DNA of 64,000 bases, taken from Anarhynchus alexandrinus (lineage: Eukaryota > Chordata > Aves > Charadriiformes > Charadriidae). Under the pieces are notes generated by a model. That model worked only from the letters and a program-made list of their open reading frames with translations. It did not search any database and was not told the DNA's origin. The DNA is taken from positions 378,428-442,427 of the forward strand of contig VUYV01000327.1 in the NCBI GenBank assembly GCA_008711295.1, in the 5' to 3' direction. This document shows, one piece after another, positions 23,083-34,655 of this stretch. Position numbers and translations under genes: made by a program. The stretch's first letter is position 1; every line of letters starts with the position of its first letter.

Positions 23083-23822
23083 AGCACAAATCCAGGCTCA
23101 GCAGGGAATGGCTGGAGAGCAGCCCCGAGGAGAAGGATCTGGGTGTGCTGACTGACGAGAAGCTCAACATGAGCCAGCAATGTGCGATCACAGCCCAGAA
23201 GACCAACCATATCATGGGCTGTATCAGAAGAAGCGTGGCCAGCAGGGCGAGGAGGGGATTCTGCCCCTCTACTCCACTCTCGTGAGACCCCACCTGGAGT
23301 ACTGCGTCCAGCTCTGGAGTCCCCAACATAAGAAGGACATGGACCTGTTGGAGTGGAGCCAGAAGAGGGCCATGAAGATGATCCGAGGGCTGGAGCACCT
23401 CTCCTATGAGGAGAGGCTGATAGAGTTTGGGTTGTTCAGCCTGGAGAAGAGAAGGCTCCGGGGAGACCTTAGAGCCCCTTCCAGTCCCTAAAGGGGCTAC
23501 AGAAGAGCTGGGGAGGGACTTTTTACTGGGGCATGGAGTGACAGGACAAGGGGGAATGGCTTCAAACTGGAAGAGGGCAGGTTTAGATTGAACATTAGGA
23601 AGAAGTTTTTCCCTTTGAGGGTGGTGAGGCACTGGCACAGGTTGCCCCGAGAGGTTGTTGAGGCCCCATCCCTGGAGGTGTTCAAGGCCAGGCTGGACGT
23701 GGCCTTGGGCAACCTGGTCTAGTGGGAGGTGTCCCTGCCCATGGGCAGGAGGGTTGGAACTCAATGATCTTCAAGGTCACTTCCAACCAATGGTTTACCA
23801 TTCTATGAGTCTATGATTCTAT
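23083..23822 (+). mobile_element. CR1 LINE, 740-bp 3' end with ORF2 C-terminal remnant
   Basis: Plus-sense copy covering the end of the reverse-transcriptase ORF and the 3'UTR. The translated remnant shows the CR1 ORF2 C-terminal blocks, including the SSPEEKDLGVL region, [18 protein letters not shown] and RLRGDL. A frameshift near 23270 and a stop after RLRGDL break it, and the 5' part is absent, so it cannot move by itself. The tail reads TTCTATGAGTCTATGATTCTAT. This is one of the two longest young CR1 copies in the window. Confidence 0.95.
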
Positions 23823-25735
23823 ATATTTTTCCCTTGGCAAGGCTTCCCCAGCAGTATCAAGGTGATCCTTTCTAGTCTCATGCTTATTTTGGTGTCTAAA
23901 GAAGATGTGGGATGCAGATTGGAGTTGGCTGGAATTTCAGCAAATTCCTGCACTTTTCAAGCTTTTTCTGTGGTAACTTTCCTCTTTTTCAGCCTTGAAC
24001 ACCTTCAACATCTTGGACTGCAGAAACTATCCCTAAGGACGCTGGCTGCAGCTCCACCCTACACCATCTCTGGCTGTGACTTGTCCTATTTTATTGTCCA
24101 CCTATTCATCCCTGATTGCTTCATCCAGGTCCCCTAAAGTCATCCTTTGCCCTGTCAGCAGAAGTCAATGTACCTGGCTCAGGGGGTCAACGAGAGACTG
24201 GACCATCTGAGTCAAGCCCAGCTCCCCACAGTCATGGCAATCATGGATATTGGCTCCAAAACCACATTCACTGCACGTTCCCAAGCCTTGTAAAATATTA
24301 AGGCAAAGACAGGATATTTTTGCAATGCTGGGCAGGTATCAAGGAAGAGAACTGACAGCAGGCAATCTCTCTGGGGAAAATTCCAGCTAATCCTAGGAGA
24401 AAGTGGGCAAAACCTATAGTACAGAGGGAAAATAACAGTGTCTCTGTCTCCCCGGCTCGGGAAGCTTCCTTTCTGACCTCGGTTATGGAGACAGAGGTGT
24501 CCAGCCTGGCTGGTGTCATCCTGTACATTGGTCCAGCTGTTTCAGTGCTCCTGCAGGGAAGAGAACCAAGAGACTGTGTTATGGGGAAAAAAAAAAAATT
24601 ACTAAGGAGAAAAATTGTTTCTGGCCCTGCAGGTGGTGAGCAGGACCTGACAAAGAGATGCTCACAGGCAGTGATGGAGGTTTTCAGCCTCTCTGGGGGA
24701 TGCTGTTTTTCTGGCTGCATGAGTACGAGTACTCGTGATGCGGACCTGCATTTCCAACACCAGGCTCACTCCTGCCTTGATCCTTTGCTACGGTATTAAC
24801 CCCAAACCTCTTTGTTCCCTTCTCCCTGCTTGGGAAACCATTTCCCTTTGTGTGTTTATGAATCTCTTAATTTTCCGTGTCAACGTGGTCACAGGCAGTT
24901 TATGCAGATTTTATGTGCTAACAGAATTGTCACTGAAATCGGATAATCCCTCTCCATATTTAAAAGATCGTGATCTCCTTTCTCGACCCGGGTTGCGTCA
25001 GGCCAAGGTCTCTGTGCTCCTCCGCTCCCCAAATCCTCCCAGCATTGCTGGCAACTGCCGTAGCTGTAGATAATAATGTAAGTAAGATCTTAACACCGCC
25101 TTGTACGTCCCTGTCTCTGCTGCAAATGCTCTGTCTGGTGCATTGTGCGCCCGCATTAGCCACAGACTATTGGGAATCAAATTAGATTAGAGGGAAAAAG
25201 AGATATCAACTACCCTTGATCTCTGAGGTTTGAGACCAATTGTTTGTGACTAAGATCTTCACTAAGCCTGATTTGAGAGGCACATATAATTTGCCTGGAG
25301 TGAAACAAATTAATGGAAAAGCCTCTCAAATGAGGTAAATCCATTTTGGGGTCTTGGTCACGCTTGTTAGTCCATAACTGCCTCTGCTATCTTCCAATAT
25401 GATAAACCATACTTTTAGGGCAGTACTAGGCTACTTTGCAAAAGCCTAAAAATGTAAGCAATGTTTAAAAATTTGTAAAACTTCTGCATTGCCATCAGCT
25501 GTATATTAAGGTGGAGAAACGCTCTTTTGAACACTGTGAATAGGATTGCTAGATCTTAAAAGGCTACTATGGTTAAACTGGAAAGTAAACCAGTGTCTTA
25601 GAAACAAAAGGGAAGTAGTGTCCAAATGAGGAAAACAGAAATGTGCCCCGACCCTGGCAAATTAAGTGCCAAACCATAATGAATTAGATTAAATATTTTT
25701 TAAGAGCAACTTGTCAGTACCTTAAAAGCTAAGAA
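23823..25735. other. Intergenic DNA with AT-rich candidate regulatory block
   Basis: No gene. The stretch 24840-25740 is markedly AT-rich compared with its flanks. It contains AGATCGTGATCT (a palindrome), AATTAGATTAGA and CCAATTGTTTGTG (SOX-type). Its low repeat content and base composition suggest conserved non-coding DNA. Confidence 0.4.
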
Positions 25736-26199
25736 TGCAACTTTTCCTACACTTTAGGAGGCCAGATCCTCAGGAAGCTGTCATCTCTCATAGATGACAA
25801 TGTAGCAAAGGAGGAGAGGAGGATCACGTAGCTCCACAGAAAAATAAAATTAAACCTTTGCAGTGGCATTTTGCACATCTATGATCAAGGAGGTTCCCAC
25901 ACCACAAGGGCTTTTCCAGGGGATAAACCTGAGAAATTGGCCAAAGAGAAGTGTCAGAGGCAGTGTTAGAGCAAAGCGAGCGCCTGAAGAGTTGCAAACC
26001 ATGCAAACGACATGGCCAGGACCGTGTGGGACTCAGACAAGACTTCCAGAAAAAAAAATTAGATCAGCTACAAATCCAACATGTAACCTCAAATCGGTGT
26101 GGAAGGTGACAGATGCAACACCAATCCATACAAAAATCTCTGCGGCCATCTGGACAGCATATGGCCAGCAGGTCTGAATGCCACACCAAGCAATTGGGG

Positions 26200-27120
26200 C
26201 AAACTACAATGAGGAATGGACTTAATAAACACCTGGATAAACATAATTCATTAAGAAAGTGCCCTGAGATTTTCTGTAAAGAGTAGTTAGTTCTCTTGGA
26301 CCTTGAAGACATCTTTGAAGGGGTCAAAAAGGACGTGGAGAAGGATGATATGGCCAACGTCATGTATTGGATCTCAAAAGGCTGTGCCTAAGGTCCCTCA
26401 GCAAAGGCTTTTATAGATGCTAAGGTGCCATAGTTCAGTCCTGTGGACTGATAACCAGCTTAAAGGAGAGAAAACAAAAGCTAGGAGGAGATGTCCAGTT
26501 TTCACGATGGAAGAGCTCATCATCAGAGAGCCAGGGATTTAGACAGAGTCCTAGGCTTGTTAGCATGCTTCTAACACCCAGAAGAGATGGTGAAAACTGA
26601 GGCAGAGATGCAAATCTATTCAAAATGTTCAGATCTGAAGTGACCCTTTTGCAAAAAAAGTCAAAATGATGACTAGTTGGGAGATAAAATGGCACCCTGA
26701 GTCCATGCCAAAAGACACACAGTAATTAAGATGATAGAAAAGAAACCTGAGTTTTACGTGGCAATGGGCTCCAAATTAGCAATGACCACACAGAAAGGGT
26801 CTTGCAGCCACATGGAGCTCCCTGATAGTACCTTGAAACTATGCCCAGCAGCAAAGAGAAAGGCAATTTTATTAGGAAAAGTATTGGGAACAACACAGAC
26901 ACTTTGAGTTCCCATGAGTTGAACAGCATGGGCAGTTCTGGTCTTTGCACCCAAAAAGTGCCTTACAACTGAAAACAGGGCCAAAGGAAAGAGGTGGGAT
27001 GGTCGGAGAGACAGAACAGCTATATGGAGAGAGAATGAATGAATTAGGGCCGTTCAGCCTGGGAAGATGAGCGTGAGAGGGATGTGATGGAGATGTGTGC
27101 AGTCCTGCTGGTTGTGGGAT
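26200..27120 (+). mobile_element. Ancient CR1 (CR1-L-like) LINE relic
   Basis: Plus-sense, heavily decayed. Recognisable ORF2-region blocks occur in the order of amniote CR1-L. The equivalents of 'ggagaaaacaaaagctagg' followed by 'tgtccagttttcacgatgga' come first. 'agttgggagataaaatggca' follows, then 'gggctccaaattagcaatga'. Last is 'agggccgttcagcctgggaa'. Numerous indels leave no frame. The 5' limit is uncertain, and the stretch from about 25740 may also belong to it. Confidence 0.6.
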
Positions 27121-30100
27121 GCTGAAGGGCTGGGAGCTGGAAATGGGAAGGGATGTGTTTCTGGGGGACAGCTCTGCCAAAGGTGTTGGGCTGGCTCTGG
27201 GTGTCCATGTCCTGTGGATTGCCGTGCCGCTGTGGGCTACCTGCAGTGTGCACTGCCGGTCCCTATGCCACACAGAGCTCCGTGCTGGTCCTGGGCTTAA
27301 TCTACCCTACTACTTCATGCTAGACAGGTTGGGCAGGCAGCTACAGCTTCTCAGATGCCCCATCAGGAGTTGGAAAGGCACTGGGAAAACACATGCCATG
27401 AGCAGGCAACAGTCCAAGCCAAATCCATCCACTGAGGTTGCTAGAAAATTGTTTCCCTGAACTGCTCATGTGCTGCTGATAATGAAAATTAGAGAGGGGT
27501 TTGTAAGTTGTTAACAAACTAGGAGAGAAGGTCTGATTTCTTCTGCATTTGATTTGATGGAGCTTTCCAAATCCACACAGCCAGCCTCCACTCCCCTCCG
27601 GGTAACTTTGGGGGTGCATTGGCATCAACCTGGACCAGCGAATACGTTTGCAGGACCCCACGAGAGAGTGGTCCAGTCAAGGCTGAGTCACTGCTGGCAC
27701 AGGACAACTTCTCACAGGCTGGAGATAGGTCTGTCTGGGATCTCCTTCAGCATGTGGTCCCTGATCTCACCTGGGGCCGGGGCCCATCCCACTGACACGC
27801 AAGCGCAGATCCCCCAGGCCAGGGGGGAGGGGACACATCCTGTCACTGCTGCACCCCCAGACCCTGGACTTCTCAGGACAAAGTGCAAGTGTAGCACAGG
27901 ACGTGCTCCCAAACTTGGGAATCTCCAATGGTTTCAGCATGGTCTGTACAAACCTGCCCTCATCCTGCCCCCGTCTCTGGCTCTGTGCAGCCATGGGGAC
28001 AGCAGCCCCAGCTAGAATATGGAACTCACACATTTAAGGCACAGTTGCCAGCATTATTTTCTCTCCTAATTTGAAAGCTCATATCTTTTGTGCTCCTCAT
28101 ATCCATCATTTCTGCCAGCTGTACCCCATCACCACCCAGCCCCCCTCTCTCCCGAACAGGGATGATGGGGATGCTACAGTGACTGGCTGTGCCCGTGACC
28201 CCTGGTTTGCATCATCCAACAGCCCCATCTCATCCCTGCAGACTTTGCCAGGTACTGGCACTGCACAGCCCTCACCTCTGCTGAGACTGCACCTTCTCCA
28301 AGAAAGACAGTGCAGAAATTCATTATCGCAGCAATTCGCAAGCCTGCTATACCCTACCTGTGCCCTCCTTTGCTGGTCCTCTAGCTCTTCTCTCCCTGCA
28401 TTTGCACTAATCCCCTCCTGCCCGTCTGCTGCCAGACTGAATTCCTCCTTGTTCTCTGCTTCCTCTTCCCTTATGGATGCTCCCCTCCTTTTGTCTCACA
28501 CCTGAATCACAAACCCCTAATTACTCCCACTGTGCTCCCTGCCTCTGATCTCTCTGTAAAACGCCCTACTCATGTCTTCTTCTCTTTCTTCCTAACATTT
28601 TTCTCCTTCTCTTCTTATACCCTTTCTCCCCGCTGCCCCTGACAAATTTTCCCTTCAGACCCTGGAGTTTTTGAAGGTTTTGCTGGGCCGTGACTCTCCC
28701 ATCCTCTCCAGCTCCTGGCTATGCACACCTCTTTGGGGCCACCCTCCCTCCCGGCTGCCCCATCAGTAATGGGACTGTTGCTCATTAAAGAAGCAGAGCT
28801 ACAGTCCTGTCAAGAAATACCATGTAAAGTAGACAGCTGATCCGCTGGCAAACGCACAGCGGATTTTGGAGACAGCAAAGCCCTTTGTTTTGTTTCAGTG
28901 CCATAAACTGATTCCAGTCAAGGGCGTCCTGTGCTTTGCTCCCTTCCCCACCACCCAGCCAGCATCTCCCACAGGGCTCACGGCACCGGTGTGCCGAGTC
29001 CTGTAGAGTAACGCGACCACCAGCCTGTGCGGGGATGCCACAGCCTCCCGTGGGGACCCTAGGCCATGGGGCTTAGTGCTAGCTTCAAATGAAGTGATTA
29101 ATTTTCACGGCTGAAAACCCTCCACATTTCATCTCATTTTGCAAAAAAAAAAATGCTGACAAAGCCACAAACTCCGCAAGGAAAAGGGTTATCTTGACAG
29201 TCAGCCTTATTCGCTCTCCTTCCAAGCAAACCTCCCCGGGTCTCCGGCAGGGCAGGGCAGGGCGCAAACATTTCAGCCCAGAAGATGCTGGGGACGTGGG
29301 AAGTGGGTGCCTGGTCCCACCGTGCCGCTGACGCCGTGATGACATTTCCCCTCGGTGCTGGGCAAGGCTGGGGGAGGGCAGCGGCACCCAGCCCGGCCCT
29401 CCGGTGTTCACAGGGAGGATGAAACCTCTGCAGCAAAACCGGGGTTGTTTGTTCACAAATATCCTAACAGCCTCCTATTTTGCAAAGGAGCTGAGCAGGG
29501 GGTGGGGGTGGGAGCACTTGAAAAGCAAATGAACTTATGTTTTATGCTTTTTAAGATGTCTAACAGAGTACAAAAGTTCATCTTTAATAGGAGGGCAACA
29601 CAGAGTGCTTAGAGCTGCGGTTTGACACAGATACAGAGCTCAAATGCCTTTGAAGTATCTTCTGATTCCTCATTCTGCCTGAAGTAACTTTAGATTTATG
29701 CAGCAGATGGGAAATAGTCCCTCGTTACGTGGCTCTCTACTCCAGCGCTGACTCCAAGATAAGGCAGCCTCATTGCATCTGCACGCCTTAGAAGAGCTCT
29801 TAGACAGTGCTTTAGTCTTCGGGGGCCTGAGTCTGTAGTTTGCATATTTTTTTTCTGTTTTCCTCTAAAATTAGTCTTGATAAGTCCAGCATGTTGTGAG
29901 CATCTTCAAAGGAGAATGAGGGGGAGAAAAGTTTGTCTGTGGAGTAGAGGTGATTCATCTCAATTCGTTTGAAAACAGCTTTGTGTGTTTGGGGGAAGAG
30001 CTCGCGGAGAAGCGACAGGGAATGGCCTCGCTGTGACCCCAGCCTCAAACACGCCGGCTTTGAAGAAGTTGCTAAAAAAGCTTTCCCGGGACTCTCGCAA

Positions 30101-32371
30101 CTGCAAACCCCACCCTCAGCCGCGCCGAGGTCCCTCCGAGGGGCTGCGAGGCGGGGGACGCTCCCCAAGGGGGCTGCAGGGAGAGGCCAGCCCGTGCCGC
30201 ACGTGCCGGCGCTGGGGATGGCTCGGGCAACCGGAGGAGACGGTGCTTTCAGCTTCCATTAGCCACGTGCCTGGCTGCCAGCAGGCAGAGCCGCCCTGCC
30301 TGCACGCGGGGGCCGCTCGCACAGCAGCGGTGCCAAGATCCATCCGTCCTCCTCTCCAAGGGCGGGTGGGGAGAAGCCGACGTGCATCAGCCTTGCGGGC
30401 TTGATTTCTCCTCCTGGCCCTGACACCAGCCTTTCCTCCAGGGGCTTCAACCCTCCCAGCACCACATCTCTTCCTTGCAAGGTGAGACGAAGCGCGCTCC
30501 ACGTGCTTGTCTCGCCTGCCTGAACCCGGCCCCTAGAACGTTTTCATGCACCGAAGCACATCTTGTTTCATCCAGCGTGGTCAGGACAAGGCTGACGAGT
30601 CCCAGGGGCTGGTCCATCCCCTTGCAACTGGTCGCAGGAAGGCACAAGCCAGCCTGACTCAGGCCCCCCCCCCACCCCCCATAGGGTGCTCACTGGTCCC
30701 AGAAACTTTTTGGGCCACTCCTGTGCTTCCCCAGGGCTCGGATTGGATCGTGGCTGACGGGCGCTGTACAGGGCAGAGCGATGCTGCCATGCTAAGTTGT
30801 CACCAGGAAACCTTGTATATTATATCACAAATTAACTGAAGTAATTGAGGTTGTGCAAACACAATTTATCCTAGCAGGATTCGCAGCTGCGATTGAATTG
30901 GCTTTGTTTTCAGCTTTGAAGTTTTCCCCACTGACCAGATGCTGAGGGTTGTGTTGGTTACCCTCCTGCAGAAAGGCATCGTTTTACAGACAGCTTGGCA
31001 TTTCTCTTTCTTGTGAGTTTCCCTGGAATACGCTATGCTGGAGCATCACTCTCCTCACATCCTGCCCAAGGACTTTTGAAGCCTCCTAGCCCCTCACTCC
31101 TGCAGGTCCGCATCCGGGCAGGTGAGTCCTGCTCCCTGAGATGGAGCTGCAGGAGCTGCTCAGCCTGGCCAGCTGAAGGTGCCTCGCACCCTCCTGAGCT
31201 CCCAGGGCTGCTACCGCTGCAGAAGGCAACTGGTGATGTTCGGGAGAAGGCACTGCTCCTCTGGGATGTCTACTGGCAGACCCCTCTCTGGGGCTGCCCT
31301 GCAAAAACTCCAGTACATATGACATGGCATTGTGCTCAGCTGCGTGACCTGGGCTGCAGGATGGTCACTTTGCTTATTCCTTGCTGGCCTGTTCCTGCCA
31401 GACTGTCCCTGCCTTCTGCTGTTGAGCCTCACGCTGGAGAGCTGCTCAGACCAGGTACCCCACAGGCATCCCTGAAATTGCTTGTGTGAGTGGGGAGAGG
31501 ATGGGGGGGCTCACATGATCGAAACAATCCTTCTCTCAATCCATCTTCTGCGATGTTTATGCCTCGCGCTTTGTCTCTGATGTTTAGAGCAAGCTGATAG
31601 CCACAGTATTAATAACTTGTTTGTACAATAATTGCTGCTTAAGATAAATGATTCATAAAGTCCTACCAGTCTTGGGAATGGTGTAAACAGGGAAAGCAGC
31701 TGGAGGACAGCAGTGGGGTGTTAATGAGGGACCACCGTGGGGAAGTAAATGTATGAAGACTGGGGAGGAGGGGGGGTTAATCCAACGCTGGAGAGCATCC
31801 TGCTTCCAGTGCTCACCTGCAGCACAGGGGCAGAGCCCAAGCTGTCCGGCCAAGCAGGGCATCAGTCCCGAAATAAGAGGTCTNAAAGCAGCTGAGACAC
31901 TGACAGAGCAAACAGTGAGGGTGACACTGTGTTTAGCAGGGGGCAGCCCTGGGCTGCTGCGGTCTACCGGACCGGGTCAGGAGGCCAGCAGGGGTGAGAA
32001 GCCAAGGCACCTCTTGATTGCAAAGCAGATCTTGCAAACCTGACCAGGGGCTTGAGCTTGTGTGCAATGCGAGAACTGGAGTAATTTAAACCTTTTCAGA
32101 CTGACTCCCATTGTTAAGGGCCTATGCTGTTGGGCAAGCATGGGCACGTGAGCTCCAAGGCAGAGGAGAGGGGTGAAGTATGGGGCTGTGCTCCTGAACA
32201 GTGCTGGGACTGGGGCTGGGAGAGGCTGAGGCAAAGGCTCTTGGTTTTGGGGTGCTCTGCCCCATGCCCAGCTGAACACGCAGGCCTCTGAGAGCAAAAC
32301 TGCTTGCTGCAGGCTGCATCCCCCTGCACACATCCCCCTTCCATGCCACCAGATGTTGTATTAGGAGAAGA
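27121..32371. other. Intergenic DNA; no gene found
   Basis: No protein-like frame. Features seen are a pyrimidine-rich stretch (28340-28640), a CpG-richer patch (about 29980-30420), and AT-rich blocks at 29430-29960, 30790-30960 and 31500-31660 that may be conserved non-coding elements. There is a poly-C run at 30664-30680 and one undetermined base at 31884. Confidence 0.45.
31884..31884. other. Undetermined base (N)
   Basis: A single N within TCTNAAAGC; an assembly or consensus ambiguity in intergenic DNA. Confidence 0.95.
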
Positions 32372-32734
32372 CAATTAGCCTGGAGATGAGAAGGCTCTGG
32401 GGAGACCATATAGCCCCTTCCAGTATCTGAAGGGGCCGACAGAAAAGCTGGAGAGGGACTTTTTACAAGGGCATGTAGTGATCGGACGAGGGGGGGGTGG
32501 CTTCACACTGGAAGAGGGGAGATATTAGGAAGGAATTTTTCACTCTGAGGGTGGTGAGCCCCTGGTGCAGGTTGCCCAGAGAAGCCGTGGCTGCCCCATC
32601 CCTGGAGGTGTTCAAGGCCAGGTTGGACGGGGCTTGGAGCAACCTGGGCTGGTGGGAGGTGGCCCTGCCCAGGTCAGGGGGGTGGAACTGGATGATCTTT
32701 AAGGTCTCTTCCAACCTATTGTATGATTCTATGA
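32372..32734 (+). mobile_element. CR1 LINE 3' fragment
   Basis: Plus-sense copy of about 360 bp. It runs from 'agcctggagatgagaaggct' to a terminal GTATGATTCTATGA. It faces the minus-sense copy at 33867-34655, with 1.1 kb between them. Confidence 0.95.
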
Positions 32735-33866
32735 CAAGAGGTGGCAGCAGCCCTCACCACTGCCAGCATCCCTGCAGAAAGGCCAGGCAACGCAGTCCCA
32801 GCCTCTCCCAGCCCGCTCCAGCCCAGGGTAAAGGGGGGAGCCTGCTGAGAAGGGACACTCTACTAGGGGCTGCCTGGTGCAGGCACCGAGGCAGCATCAT
32901 GTCCCTTTGCTTAGTGCAAGGTCTCCTTTTGAAGGACTGGAGATGATGCTGATCTGGAGGGGCATCCATTGCCCTGGGGCAGCTCTGGCCTGCAAATGCA
33001 GGACCTGGCTGAGCCTCCAGGCACCCAGAAAGCCGGGTGCCCAGACAGCCACCAGGATTTGGCCCGAGGAGAAGGGACTAAGCATCATGCCTATCGCTGG
33101 CTCTGCTGAACCCCAGGAGCATTGAGACAAATGAAGAAAATGACAGACTAGAGGGAAATTAATAGAGCAGAAAATTTGAAATGATGTGGAAATAATTCCC
33201 CCAGCTTAAGGAAGTTCCTTGTATGCTTAATTTCAGAACACAACTGTTTTCATGTTGCTAAATTACGGTATCAAAGTGAGGGGCCTTGACTGGAGTTTAT
33301 GGGACATGGGGACATTTCCATGCATGCGGCAAGCTCTCCCATCTGGAACAAGGTAAGGGCTGGGGTGACCTTAGTTCACCACAGGGTTGGGGGCATGGCG
33401 TGGTGGTGGCTGTCTTGGAAAAGCCAGTGTGCTGCTTGTCACCTTCATGAAGACTTGTCCGATTAACTTTTCATCCCTGATTTGAGCCTTCCATAAGCAT
33501 CTGTGGTGGAGGACAAGGGCTTGGGGGCAGGGGGCTATAAGGTGTCTGCTGGGTCCTTCCCCTCCTCCCCCCAAACTCTGTTTCCCCCTTTCCACAAGGA
33601 ATTCTATCCCCTCTGCTGTGCCAAGCAAAGAGTCTGAGGCACAGCTGCCATGGGAGCCAGATGAGCCAGGAGGGATGGAGGGAGCAGCCGCAATGGGAAG
33701 GGAGGAGAGGGACACTCCTGTTTCATAGAAACCTCCTGAATCCACCCACTGTGCCAGGTCTGGCCCCAGCTGCGGGGATGCTGCCAATGCCCTGACCTGG
33801 CTCTCCACCCTGGCATTTCCTTGGCTGGCACCTGAGACAGGTGAGGGCTGAGCTGGCCCTGCAAAG
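32735..33866. other. Spacer between inverted CR1 copies; AT-rich block
   Basis: No gene. The stretch 33120-33300 is AT-rich (GAAATTAATAGAGCAG, GAAATAATTCCCCC, TGCTTAATTTCAG) within GC-rich flanks and is a candidate conserved element. Confidence 0.4.
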
Positions 33867-34655
33867 ATCATAGAATCATAGAATGGTTTCGGTTGGAAGG
33901 GACATTAAAGATCATCTAGTTCCAACCCCCCTGTCCTGGGCAGGGACACCTCCCACCAGCCCAGGTTGCTCCAAGCCCCATCCAACCTGGCCTTGAACAC
34001 CTCCAGGGATGGGGCAGCCACAGCTTCTCTGGGCAGCCTGCGCCAGGGGCTCACCACCATCATAGTGAAAAATTTCTTCCTAATATCTAATCTAAATCTA
34101 CCCTCTTTTAGTTTAAAACCATTGCCCCTTGTTCTATCACTATACTCCCTGATCAAAAGCCTCTCCCCATCTTTCCTGTAAGCCCTGTAGGTAGTGGAAA
34201 GCTGCTATAAGGTCTCCCCGGAGCCTTCTCTTCTCCAGGCTGAACAACCCCAACTGTCTCAGCCTGTCCTCACAACAGAGGTACTCCAGCCCTCGGATCA
34301 TCTTCATGGCCCTCTTCTGGCCCCACTCCAACAGGTCCATGTCCTTCTTATGTTGGGGGCTCCAGAGCTGGATGCAGTACTCCAGGTGTGGTCTCCCCAG
34401 AGCGGAGCAGAGGGGCAGAACCCCCCCCCCCCTCCTCGCCCTCCTGGCCATGCTTCTTTTGATGCAGCCCAGGATACGGGGTGGCTTTCTGGGCTGTGAG
34501 TGCACATTGCCAGCTCATGTTGAGCTTCTCCTCCACCAACACCCCCAAGTCCTTCTCCTCAGGGCTGCTCTCCAGCCATTCTCCGCCCAGCCTGGATTTG
34601 TGCTTGGGATTGCCCTGGCCCATGTGCAGGTGTCCCACCACTTGCAGCCGTCTGC
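33867..34655 (-). mobile_element. CR1 LINE, 790-bp 3' end with ORF2 remnant
   Basis: Minus-sense copy, the longest of the young CR1 fragments. It begins with ATCATAGAATCATAGAATGG and covers the whole 3'UTR. The end of ORF2 follows ([28 protein letters not shown]), and the copy continues to about 34655. A poly-C run of 12 at 34421-34432 lies inside the ORF2 remnant, and frameshifts and truncation disable it. Confidence 0.95.

Noticed and set aside
22943..23764. 273-codon open frame on the minus strand
   Set aside because: It is the antisense of the CR1 copy at 23083-23822; similar antisense frames occur in the other CR1 copies.
29980..30420. Second CpG-rich patch as a promoter
   Set aside because: No convincing exon or donor nearby; may be only GC-rich intergenic DNA.
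30664..30680. Poly-C runs here and at 34421-34432 as functional elements
   Set aside because: Short homopolymers are common and prone to sequencing error; nothing around them suggests function.
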